Shown here: positions 16,648 to 24,444 of the stretch, piece by piece
How the letters are laid out: every line of letters starts with the position of its first letter
How positions within the stretch are numbered: the first letter of the stretch is position 1
Origin: Candidatus Parabeggiatoa sp. nov. 2
Lineage (GTDB): Bacteria > Pseudomonadota > Gammaproteobacteria > Beggiatoales > Beggiatoaceae
DNA: 33,637 nt
Assembly: GCA_002085445.1 (NCBI GenBank)
Contig: NBMI01000191.1
Coordinates: 1 to 33,637, forward strand
Direction: 5' to 3'
The notes under the pieces: model-generated
What the model was told of the DNA's origin: nothing
Database searches by the model: none
What the model saw: the letters and a program-made list of their open reading frames with translations, nothing else
Made by a program: the position numbers and the translations under genes

Positions 16648-17798
16648 CAAATCGCCGGGTAGTCGTTACCGGCACTGGGGCAGTGTCGGCATTGGGACAG
16701 AATACGGAAGAATTATGGTCGGCTTTATTAGCCGGTAAAAGTGGAATCCGGCGGTTACAACGGCTTGTTGATGCCGGGCTGCCCATCACTACCGGCGGAG
16801 AAGTGACTGCCATCCCTTATGATACCTGCAATCGTGACCGGAAAATGGCACAAAGGGCTATTAATGAAGCCTTAAAAAATTCTCAATTTAACTTAAAAAC
16901 CCTTGGATTTATCTGGTCAACAGGACTGGATATCTTTCAGGAACAAAACGGCAATTTGATATTACATAGAGCCGGTTCATGTTTTTCTTCACTGGCGACA
17001 CAATTTGGTAAGCCAAACTTAATGATTGCCACCGCCTGTGCTTCAGGCACCCAAGCCATTGGCGAAGCCTATTGGTTAATAAAGAAGGGTAGAATTGACG
17101 CTTGCATTGCTGGTGGCTCAAGTGTCATACTGACTCCATTTTATGTCATTGGCTTCTCACCATTACAAGTCCTCTCCAAAGATATTGAAGGAGATGATCC
17201 AACTAAAAGTTGCCGTCCGTTTGACAAGCGTCGCCGAGGTTTCACTTTAGCAGATGGTGCCGGCGCGTTGCTGGTTGAATCACTTCAATCAGCAAAACGT
17301 CGTAATGCCACTATCCTTGCCGAAATTATCGGCTTTGGCGTGAGTCAAGATGCTTATGATTTAAATAGCCCGCCTAATGATGGAGCCGGCGCTTGCTTAT
17401 GTATAAAAAGAACCCTAGAAGATGCAAGCCTAAAAACGACTGAGATAGACGCGATTAATGCACATGGCACCGGTACACTGGTTGGAGACAGAGCAGAAGC
17501 CGCAGCCATCCGCTCTACTTTTGGCAAGACTTGGACAAGCACACCCGTTTCCAGCATCAAAGGTGCCATTGGACATGCCATGTCCTCCGCCGGTGCCCTT
17601 GAAGCAATCGTTGCGCTAAAGACCTGTTCTACCGGCATCGTGCCTCCCACTATCAACCTTGAAGTGCCAGACAAAGAATGTGAATTGGATCATGTCATCG
17701 GCCGATATCGTGAAGCGGATGCTGAAACCGTATTATCCACCTCCTTTGGGATGGGTGGTCAAAATTGTGCCATTATTTTTAGGCGTATATTTGATTGA
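16644..17798 (+). CDS. Beta-ketoacyl-ACP synthase II type (canonical)
   Basis: A 384-aa KS with the complete Cys-His-His triad: Cys132 in TACASGTQA, His274 in NAHGTGTLVGD, and His311 in KGAIGHAMSSAGALE. The C-terminal SFGMGGQNCAIIF is the usual glycine-rich end. It begins RRVVVTGTGAVSALGQN, as FabF-like enzymes do. It would extend the acyl chain with malonyl-ACP. It overlaps the CLF-like gene upstream by four bases, the arrangement expected for a type II heterodimer. It is somewhat shorter than FabF (about 412 aa), with a compact region before the active site. The next gene is convergent and separated by a terminator-like hairpin. Confidence 0.93.
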   Translation: MTNRRVVVTGTGAVSALGQNTEELWSALLAGKSGIRRLQRLVDAGLPITTGGEVTAIPYDTCNRDRKMAQRAINEALKNSQFNLKTLGFIWSTGLDIFQEQNGNLILHRAGSCFSSLATQFGKPNLMIATACASGTQAIGEAYWLIKKGRIDACIAGGSSVILTPFYVIGFSPLQVLSKDIEGDDPTKSCRPFDKRRRGFTLADGAGALLVESLQSAKRRNATILAEIIGFGVSQDAYDLNSPPNDGAGACLCIKRTLEDASLKTTEIDAINAHGTGTLVGDRAEAAAIRSTFGKTWTSTPVSSIKGAIGHAMSSAGALEAIVALKTCSTGIVPPTINLEVPDKECELDHVIGRYREADAETVLSTSFGMGGQNCAIIFRRIFD

Positions 17799-18019
17799 AT
17801 TAGTTAATCATTTTGGTAACGAAGCAATCCAAACCTGCCTTTTTTAAGTTGTAGATTAATTGGTGGGCTTAGCGTAGCAATACTCACCATAAGCTTGCTA
17901 AATTTATCTCGCGTAGCGAGTTACTGCGTTTCATATTCAACCCCTACGGGGTTGGGGCCCTCTCCGGCCTTTCCCTAGGTTTATCTCGCGTAAGCATTGA
18001 CTGCGTTTATGATTCAGAC

Positions 18020-18056
18020 AAAACGGCACGCCCTAAACAGAGAATGCCGTTTTTTC
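18020..18056. terminator. Bidirectional terminator between convergent genes
   Basis: AAAACGGCA at 18020-18028 pairs with TGCCGTTTT at 18045-18053, giving a stem followed by TTTTTT on the plus strand and TTTTG on the minus strand. It lies between the KS gene end (17798) and the minus-strand gene end (18076). Confidence 0.6.
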
Positions 18057-18075
18057 GTTAAATTGAAAAGCCCAT

Positions 18076-19296
18076 TCAAGATTGAGCTAATGCAACAGGT
18101 TTTTCGGTTTCATCCAACTGTTCCAATATTTCTACCAATGGCGTCCCATTTTCCATTGCGCTTTTGAAAATAGATGCGTTTTGCTGAACAAGGTTTGCTT
18201 TTTGCTCCCCCAAATCTTCGACGAGAGCCGAAAATCTTAATTCTCCACGCAAAAACCACTTGATAGATTTTGTATCTTCGCCTTGTTGGAAGCCCTGTTG
18301 AAGAAAAACTTCTTCATTGCCGCGATACATTTCAGTTACTTCAATCATCTGCTTAATAATATCAATGTTGTCAGATTTACCCGCGTTATAGTATCCTTTT
18401 TGCTTGAAATTCGCAAATACTGTTCTCATCGTTTCTCGTTGGTTTTCCGTTAGATCGCCATAAACCATTTCTCGTATTTCTGGCTCGTGTTGTTGTATCT
18501 TTTCTGGCGTGACTTTATTCATGTTACCAACAAAACAGAATAAAAACGGCAGATTGGCTTGGATAATATCAATGATATCGAATTGATAGACATGATAGGC
18601 CGTATATCTTACCAGCTTAGGGACCAATAATGTTGGGGTTGTCACCGTTCTATTGACATGCTCTATCAGTGGCTTGTTACGCCCTGATTTGGGAGAACGG
18701 CGAAGATAGAAGACTTGCGTAAATAATTCTCTTTCGGGTTGCTGCCTATCTCTTGCATGTATTTGTTGTTGATCGATATCGACAAAACTTTCAGAGTGCA
18801 ATATCTTTCGATCCATCTCTTTATCAGTGTTGTATTCGGCCTCAAATTTGATTTGCAAGAGAATGTCTTTGCCTTGCCGATCCTTGGTTTCCAAAAACAT
18901 ATCGGCGATTTGATCTAACGCGATGATTTCTTTCTCGGTGGTTTTGATGGCTTGCGGATAGTTTTTTTGGGCATTATCCGCGCAAGTCAACGAGACGAAA
19001 TAATCTTTATTAAATTCAGCCGCTAATCTTTTTGCAACGAGGTCTGGTTTTAGCCCTTCTATTTTATGATAGCGTTGCCAAAAAGTATTAATGTGTTTTT
19101 GAACCGATTCTCGAACCTCGTGTTGCGCTTTGTCTCGTGGGAGAGAGTCAATGATCGCGGTAATGAGATCGTCAAGCTGTTCTTTGAGCTGTCGATTGAA
19201 ATCTTCTTCGTTTTTAGCCAAAGAATCTGATAAATACTGTTCGGTGGTTTTTTTGAGATCGTTTTCGGATATCGGGTGGGTTGGTTGGCTGGACAT
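18076..19296 (-). CDS. Rpn-like/PD-(D/E)XK hypothetical protein
   Basis: A 406-aa cytoplasmic protein with no signal peptide or membrane helix. Residues ~130-165 (IADMFLETKD, DILLQIKFEAEY) resemble the D...(E/Q)xK core of Rpn-type putative transposase/nuclease proteins. The C-terminal region with VTEMYRGNEEVFLQQGFQQG followed by helical sequence is also typical of those proteins, many of which are multicopy in filamentous bacteria. In this copy the acidic residue before xK is Gln (LLQIKFE), so activity is uncertain. It is antisense to the biosynthetic genes and interrupts them. A 7-bp microsatellite lies about 65 bases upstream of its start. Function is unproven. Confidence 0.6.
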   Translation of the reverse strand: MSSQPTHPISENDLKKTTEQYLSDSLAKNEEDFNRQLKEQLDDLITAIIDSLPRDKAQHEVRESVQKHINTFWQRYHKIEGLKPDLVAKRLAAEFNKDYFVSLTCADNAQKNYPQAIKTTEKEIIALDQIADMFLETKDRQGKDILLQIKFEAEYNTDKEMDRKILHSESFVDIDQQQIHARDRQQPERELFTQVFYLRRSPKSGRNKPLIEHVNRTVTTPTLLVPKLVRYTAYHVYQFDIIDIIQANLPFLFCFVGNMNKVTPEKIQQHEPEIREMVYGDLTENQRETMRTVFANFKQKGYYNAGKSDNIDIIKQMIEVTEMYRGNEEVFLQQGFQQGEDTKSIKWFLRGELRFSALVEDLGEQKANLVQQNASIFKSAMENGTPLVEILEQLDETEKPVALAQS

Positions 19297-19362
19297 AAGT
19301 CACGGAAAGCAAATATTTTTTTTGATTGACGTTAAGTCGTGAAGCACAACTGGTAAATAATA

Positions 19363-19418
19363 ATTAATGATTAATGATTAATGATTAATGATTAATGATT
19401 AATGATTAATGATTAATT
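19363..19418. repeat. 7-bp microsatellite (ATTAATG)8
   Basis: Eight near-perfect heptamers, the last ATTAATT, in the upstream region of the minus-strand gene at 18076-19296. The rest of 19297-19643 shows nothing else I recognise. Confidence 0.92.
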
Positions 19419-19643
19419 GTTAAATCCCCCCTACGGAGTTAGTTGGGAACGTTGGTTATTATAGCGTTATTTATCGTTAGCACCGAAATTGCGCTTTTAT
19501 CAAGCCTTACGGGAGCGAGAAATTTGGGGCCATTGAGTCAGATTTCTCTTCTGCTCGTATCTGACTTCAAGATTAATTATAGCTCAATCATCCCATGTTG
19601 CCAGTTTGAGGATTTCGCCATAAGATTTTGCCTTGCTTTGGTC

Positions 19644-19946
19644 TCAATTCTCAAACGTTTGCATGTGTTCGGTTTTAAATTGTGCGGGTAAATCGTCAGT
19701 GAGTGCCTCTTCACCTAGACGCAATTGCTTGACATGAGCTTGTACTTCGGGCGGGTAATCATTGATAGTTATTTTCTCTAAACGTTTAATCATAAGTTTA
19801 TCTGGAATAGTGGGTGTATGATGAGATCGCGCCGATTGAACAAAAAATGATGTGTTGATGTAGTAATGTTGCACACATTCACCCGTCACATATGCAAACG
19901 CGATTAAGTTATCACCATCAAATACTGGCCTATATCTATAACTCAA
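19644..19946 (-). CDS. Small hypothetical protein
   Basis: A 100-aa ORF starting at TTG, with an in-frame TGA two codons upstream so no longer version is possible. The first 35 residues (SYRYRPVFDGDNLIAFAYVT, GECVQHYYINTSFF) look like two or three beta strands. The rest (KRLEKITINDYPPEVQAHVK, QLRLGEEALTDDLP) is polar and helical with acidic stretches. I do not recognise the family. Composition is protein-like, and it lies upstream of and parallel to the Rpn-like gene, but the weak start and lack of an SD leave doubt. It could be a remnant of a longer gene. Confidence 0.45.
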   Translation of the reverse strand: MSYRYRPVFDGDNLIAFAYVTGECVQHYYINTSFFVQSARSHHTPTIPDKLMIKRLEKITINDYPPEVQAHVKQLRLGEEALTDDLPAQFKTEHMQTFEN

Positions 19947-20602
19947 TTCACGTCAGTTAACGGCTGCCATCCAAACGTGGCTAGGAGTTCGCACGAGTTA
20001 ATTTTTCACGTTTAAAAAATCCGAGGTCTCGAAGACATTGGATTTTTAGACACACAGAGGCGACAGAGTTGACACAGCCCAACACAGAGAGTTAATTCGT
20101 TGTTTAGCGTTCAGTCGTTGATTAGGCGGTATCGGTAGTTAGTTATTGATAAATATCACGTTTAAAAACGCCGATTTTGGGCCACAAAATGCGATTTTAT
20201 GACGTATACTCGGCAGGTTTGAAAATTATCATGACGTTATAAATCAATGGGTTATATAAAAACGGCCGCCCGCGTTCAAACGCTTGAGATGACGTTAATC
20301 GGGGTAACTTATTGATAAACATTAAGTTTTTGTTAGCCCAATTTTTCCAACAAATTCGAGTTTTCAAGTAGACTCAAAACTGATAAGTACAACGGATACG
20401 CGAAATAAACGGATAAAAAAGCATTTAAAAACTTATGTCTAAGGACAAGCAATAATCGTGGGCCATATCGCAAAATAACTCAACGAATTTAAAATCATGG
20501 CCCTCCGGTTGAAACCATTTCAACTCATGGCCCTATTGAAACCGGTTTTGATTGGAATTGACGGAGTTTGTAGGCGAGTCCTCCAATGTTGCCTAGTGAC
20601 TT
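19947..20602. other. Intergenic stretch with dispersed repeat fragments only
   Basis: Single copies of dispersed motifs such as GATAAGTACAACGGATACGC and AACTCATGGCCCT-like pieces are present. No gene, RNA or array was recognised. Confidence 0.5.
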
Positions 20603-20757
20603 TCCTTCAGCAACTAAGCGTTTGTAGTAGTTGCTTTAGCAACTCAAGAGTTTGTAGTAGTTGCTTTAGCAACTCAACCGTTTGTAGTAGTTGCTTTAGC
20701 AACTAAGCGTTTGTAGTAGTTGCTTCAGCAACTAAGCGTTTGTAGTAGTTGCTAAAG
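20603..20757 (+). repeat. 30-bp hairpin array, stem AGTTGC/GCAACT
   Basis: Five copies at 20621, 20651, 20681, 20710 and 20739 of TTTGTAGT, stem AGTTGC, loop TTTA, stem GCAACT, then a 6-base tail. It is the same scaffold as 5417-5490 but with a different, still fully paired stem. Confidence 0.9.
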
Positions 20758-20862
20758 CCACTAAACTTAGGCGCTAAAGCTCAAAACAGCCAACAGCTAA
20801 AGCAGTTGTCTAAAAGCTCAAGTCCCCTAAAGGGGACTCAAGAATTATCTGAATATCTATAC

Positions 20863-21055
20863 AAACTTAGGCGCTAAAGCGCCTACTACTAACGCAAGGC
20901 GCTAAAGCACCTACTACAAACTAAGGCGCTAAACAAATACGACTAACTTAGGCGCTAAAGCACCTACTACAAACTTAGGCGCTAAAGCACCTACTACTAA
21001 CTTAGGCGCTAAAGTGCCTACTACTAACTTAGGCGCTAAAGCGCCTACTACAAAG
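20863..21055 (-). repeat. 30-bp hairpin array, stem AGGCGC/GCGCCT, inverted
   Basis: About seven copies of ACTTAGGCGCTAAAGCGCCT followed by ACTACAAA. Read on the minus strand each is TTTGTAGT, AGGCGC, TTTA, GCGCCT, AAGT. It lies head to head with the array at 20603-20757. Some copies have one change in the stem. Confidence 0.9.
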
Positions 21056-21711
21056 ATTAGCCTTGCCAGAGGACACCAAGACGGCCGACGTGTTGTCCAA
21101 TTAAGTCGAGCGTTGAGTGATCTCCGCTAATCCTAAGTACTTATAAATATCCGTTTATTGTGAAAATACCCACAGCATCTAGTACAATGGATACGCGTTC
21201 CGAAACGGATTTTCATATTTGGGGGTGGCGAAATGTTTTAGCCATGACGATTTATTTCGAGTATCCTAACTACTTTTGGGAATGCCTCCAGTATCCAAAA
21301 GACTTGTGTATAACGATAAGAGGCGGCCGATGTGTCGTCCAATTAAGTCAGGTATTTTGCCTGAATCAAAAGGGGCTTTGCACGTGGGATTGCCCCTACG
21401 AACCGTCGTGTCATGTAGGGGCAATCCTTTATGGTTGCCCCTTCGATATTGGGTACTTACTTGAATTTTATTGATTTTAAAGAGTAGGCCCCACGTTAGG
21501 GAGCCATTAGAAATATCCGTTTATTTCGAGTATCCGTTGTACTTATCAGGAATGCACCAAGTATCCAAAAGACTTGTGTATAACGATAAGAGGCGGCCGA
21601 CGTGTTGTCCAATTAAGTCAGGCGTTTTAAGAACACAAAGGCAGCCGATGTGACAAAGACGGGATAAAAAGTCCATAGCTAAAGCTTTGGACTCCAAAGC
21701 CAAAGCTAAAG
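21056..21711. repeat. Direct repeats of ~106 bp and a MITE-core fragment
   Basis: 21251-21356 and 21521-21626 are near-identical at a 270-bp offset (both contain GTATCCAAAAGACTTGTGTA and AGGCGGCCGA). A third partial match is near 21070-21110. At 21386-21441 lies a copy of the GGGATTGCCCCTAC...GTAGGGGCAATCC inverted repeat. ORFs across here run through repeats on several frames and are not credible. Confidence 0.7.
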
Positions 21712-22125
21712 ATGATCGATAGCATGAATCATTCAGAAACATTAACAGTTGTTGAAAAACTTGTCCGCGAAACCTTATTAATGAGCGAATCCGAGTCGGT
21801 ATTGCCAAATCTTCTGTTATTTTATGATCTGGATTTTACCTCAATGGATATGCTTGATTTATTGTTCCGGATCGAAGATCACTTTCATATCAAGATTCCT
21901 GAAGGCACCATCAATAAGCTAGCTCAAGGTAGTTTATCCGATCAGGAATATGAAGAAGATGGAATACTTACTGAGGCGGGGCGGGAACAATTGATGGAAA
22001 TCTTATCTGATACCCCAACGGAGATATTTCCTGAACGTATCCACATTACCACACTGCCCCGATATTGTACCGTAGACGCGATGGCGCGATTGGTAGATAA
22101 ACTCTCAGTGAACAGTGAACAGTGA
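21712..22125 (+). CDS. Acyl carrier protein-like protein (ACP2) with C-terminal extension
   Basis: 137 aa. DFTSMDMLDLLFRIEDHFHI matches the ACP helix II signature, with Ser44 as the likely phosphopantetheine site (TSM in place of DSL). After the ACP core, residues ~85-125 form an extra segment (EDGILTEAGREQLMEIL, ERIHITTLPRYCTVDAMARL), also seen in some specialised carriers. The start is ATG 21712; a second in-frame ATG at 21724 is possible, and neither has a good SD. The last residues (SVNSEQ) and the stop are encoded by a (AGTGAAC)4 microsatellite, so the tail would change with repeat number. It lies upstream of the dehydratase. Confidence 0.78.
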   Translation: MIDSMNHSETLTVVEKLVRETLLMSESESVLPNLLLFYDLDFTSMDMLDLLFRIEDHFHIKIPEGTINKLAQGSLSDQEYEEDGILTEAGREQLMEILSDTPTEIFPERIHITTLPRYCTVDAMARLVDKLSVNSEQ

Positions 22126-22134
22126 ACAGTGAAC
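22107..22134. repeat. 7-bp microsatellite (AGTGAAC)4 overlapping the end of ACP2
   Basis: Four perfect heptamers. The TGA stop of ACP2 lies inside the third, so slippage would shift the last codons. Confidence 0.9.
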
Positions 22135-22208
22135 AGTATCAGTGCTCAGTCGTTAAGTCTGTCTTGAGAGGAAATGGATGCAAGGCGTGTATTTTATACG
22201 GAACATAA

Positions 22209-22310
22209 GTTAGCCCCAACGGGGCGATATTAATAAAGCCAGGGGCAACGCCCCTGGCTTGGGGCGAGATTAATAAAGCCAGGGGCAACGCCCCTGGCTT
22301 GGGGCGATTA
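22209..22310. repeat. GC hairpin repeats before the dehydratase gene
   Basis: One AGCCCCAACGGGGCGATATT unit and two CCAGGGGC-AAC-GCCCCTGG hairpins with the stem T-A pair swapped to A-T relative to copies elsewhere. They reach to 25 bases before the dehydratase start. Confidence 0.88.
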
Positions 22311-22334
22311 TATAAGTTGAGTGAGGAACTAATT

Positions 22335-22793
22335 TTGTTTGAGTTTATTCAGTCTATCTCCATTAATGTTGAGGAAAGGAAATCCAGCGGAGAAGCTTAC
22401 GTTCCTGATGATATTCCGTTGTTTCAAGATCATTTTCCGGGCGTACCGATTTTACCCGGCACTTTTCTCATTGAATTAGCAGCACAAGTGGCAGGGCTAT
22501 TGGCGGAAGAAGTGTCAAAAAAACAGTTTGGCATGGAAAAGCGGGCACTTTTGGGAATGATACGACAGGCTAAGTTACTTGAACCGGTTCATTTACCGGC
22601 CACTTTAACGATTATGTCTAATCTTAAACGTTTGGAACTGTCCAATGCCTTGCTGACAGTTCAAGCCAGTCAAAATGACTGTAAAAAATTACAAGGAGAA
22701 GTGGTTATGATGATGATTGACGCCTCGCCTGAATGGGAAAAAGCGATTGAAGTACGTAATCATCGCCTGAAATGTTGGAGTTCAGAACCCTGA
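22335..22793 (+). CDS. FabZ-like 3-hydroxyacyl-ACP dehydratase
   Basis: Hot-dog fold protein of 152 aa. QDHFPGVPILPGTFLIELAA is the FabZ signature: catalytic His33 and Glu47 are 14 residues apart, as in E. coli FabZ (His54/Glu68). It would dehydrate 3-hydroxyacyl-ACP to the enoyl form. I place the start at TTG 22335, seven bases after GAGGA (22323-22327). The longer ORF starts at TTG 22299 inside the GC hairpin repeat, which is unlikely. The C-terminal part (ALLTVQASQNDCKKLQGEVV) keeps the usual strands. Its end overlaps the next gene by 22 bases. Confidence 0.88.
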   Translation: MFEFIQSISINVEERKSSGEAYVPDDIPLFQDHFPGVPILPGTFLIELAAQVAGLLAEEVSKKQFGMEKRALLGMIRQAKLLEPVHLPATLTIMSNLKRLELSNALLTVQASQNDCKKLQGEVVMMMIDASPEWEKAIEVRNHRLKCWSSEP

Positions 22794-24076
22794 ATACAAA
22801 ATGGCAGTTAACACAAATTGATGCTTTTTTTGTCGCCTACCAAGAACAATCAGGTATTTTGATGAACCTTGGTGTTGAAATGGAACTTAAAGGCTCATTT
22901 AAGCGTCAACATTTAGAAGATATGATAATTCAACTGATTCATCGTTATCCGCCCTTAGGCCGAAAAATTAAAAAAGGACTTTTTGGCTTGAGTTGGCAAG
23001 ACGCTTGTTCAGTTGATAACATTCTGTGTATAGATACGGATGAAAATGCCGTAACGTCATGGCGGAATAAGCCGATTGATCCATTCAGCGAACCGCCTTT
23101 TCAAGTGTTATGGGTTAAAGGAAAGAATCAGTTGGCAATACGGGCGCACCATTCAGTTGCAGACGGAGAATCATTTGCAATATTATGGTTTGAAGCCATG
23201 GATTTTCTTGCAAAATCCATTAGCGGAGAAACTATTCCGTTGCCTACGCCAGTGCCACCGTTAAAATTATCGGACTTGATGTCTCCACTTGAATTGCTCA
23301 GGCGGAAACAAATAGTTCCCATAATGAACTACACACGATGGCTGGCGAAGGAAGCAAAACTGCAGCGGAGTACTCGATTAGCCATAAGAGAATGTAAGCC
23401 CGGGGATATCGAGATTTGTGTGCAAGTCCTTGACAAGAAGGCTTGCGATTTAATCAAAAAATATTCGAGAACTATCGGCGTTTTTCCGGCTTTTTTATGT
23501 GCCGCGGCTTGGGCACAAGCCATACATCAATGGAATACGATCAGAAATCAGAACTCAAATTCAATCGTGTCGCTTGAAATGCCTGTTAGTTTACGACGTA
23601 GGCATCATCATAGCTATGGCAATTTTATTTCACCGCTGACGATTTTCGTGGATGCTGCCCTGCCAATAAATGAGATTGCACGACAGTTTATGAAAAGGTT
23701 CAACCTTGAATATCGTAACAAGTCCCATTTTGGTGTACCTTTATTTACTTCTTTGGCTAAATATTTGCCTTGGGCTTTATTTCGTCGAATGGCGGTAACT
23801 CCTACTTCAACGGGTTTTGCTACTAGCCATTTTACATGGCTTGAACAAAAAGTCGATATTTTCTCAAATATCAAAAACTTTTCTAATGGTGCTTTGGAAC
23901 TGGTGTCATATAAGAGCTATGTTTCTGTCTGTTTATTGATGGGAGCGGCGTTAACTGCTGTTTTATGGCCTAATGGAACGCTTCATTTATCTATTACTTA
24001 TCGGAAAACCGCGCTCACAGAAACAGATGTTCGTCAGATTGCTGATTTACTTCGTTCAGCGTTGGTTCGGCAATAA
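22772..24076 (+). CDS. Condensation-domain-like acyltransferase
   Basis: 434 aa with RAHHSVADGESF, the HHxxxDG catalytic motif (His126, His127, Asp131, Gly132) of the chloramphenicol acetyltransferase-like superfamily: NRPS condensation domains, PapA and WS/DGAT enzymes. It begins LTQIDAFFVAYQE and has a second lobe with GNFISPLTIFVDA. Such enzymes transfer an acyl group from a carrier protein to an alcohol or amine. Here it is the natural candidate for releasing the chain onto a lipid head group or other acceptor, an inference from position. The ATG at 22772 overlaps the dehydratase gene; the SD is weak, so a slightly later start is possible. It has no membrane helix. Confidence 0.8.
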   Translation: MLEFRTLNTKWQLTQIDAFFVAYQEQSGILMNLGVEMELKGSFKRQHLEDMIIQLIHRYPPLGRKIKKGLFGLSWQDACSVDNILCIDTDENAVTSWRNKPIDPFSEPPFQVLWVKGKNQLAIRAHHSVADGESFAILWFEAMDFLAKSISGETIPLPTPVPPLKLSDLMSPLELLRRKQIVPIMNYTRWLAKEAKLQRSTRLAIRECKPGDIEICVQVLDKKACDLIKKYSRTIGVFPAFLCAAAWAQAIHQWNTIRNQNSNSIVSLEMPVSLRRRHHHSYGNFISPLTIFVDAALPINEIARQFMKRFNLEYRNKSHFGVPLFTSLAKYLPWALFRRMAVTPTSTGFATSHFTWLEQKVDIFSNIKNFSNGALELVSYKSYVSVCLLMGAALTAVLWPNGTLHLSITYRKTALTETDVRQIADLLRSALVRQ

Positions 24077-24432
24077 CTACAGGGATTCGTTATAATAACG
24101 GATTAAAACTCAAATAACTACAGGGATTCCTCAAATAACTACAGGGATTCGTTATAATAACGGATTAAAAGCAATTACAGGGATTCGTTATAAAATAACG
24201 ACAGGGATTCGTTATAATAACGGATTAAAAACAACTACATTAGTTATTGATTGACGAGTTCTCATCCTTTCTTATAACGAATCCTTGTAGTTATTGCGGT
24301 ATTAAATCCTTTCTTATAACGAATCTGCCTGTAGTTGCTGTTTTATAACGAATCCTTGTACGAGTTCTCATCCTTTCTTATAACGAATCTGCCTGTAGTT
24401 ATCCGTTCTTATAACGAATCCCTGTAGTTATT
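24077..24432. repeat. Inverted array of the 43-bp unit
   Basis: On the left, copies of ACTACAGGGATTCGTTATAA and TAACGGATTAAAA; on the right from about 24260, the reverse complement TCCTTTCTTATAACGAATCC, TTGTAGTT. The two halves can pair over about 150 bp. It fills the whole gap between the acyltransferase and reductase genes and shares its unit with 10951-11065. Confidence 0.85.
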
Positions 24433-24444
24433 GCATAGCATAAA

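Noticed and set aside
19443..19691. 82-aa plus-strand ORF with a hydrophobic start
   Set aside because: It overlaps the end of the minus-strand hypothetical gene, has no SD and no recognised motif; composition of AT-rich intergenic DNA explains the hydrophobic residues.
20497..20706. 69-aa ORF rich in SSCFSN repeats
   Set aside because: It is the translation of the 30-bp hairpin array.
21160..21653. ORFs of 60-104 aa upstream of ACP2
   Set aside because: They cover direct repeats and a MITE-core fragment in several frames and match no family.
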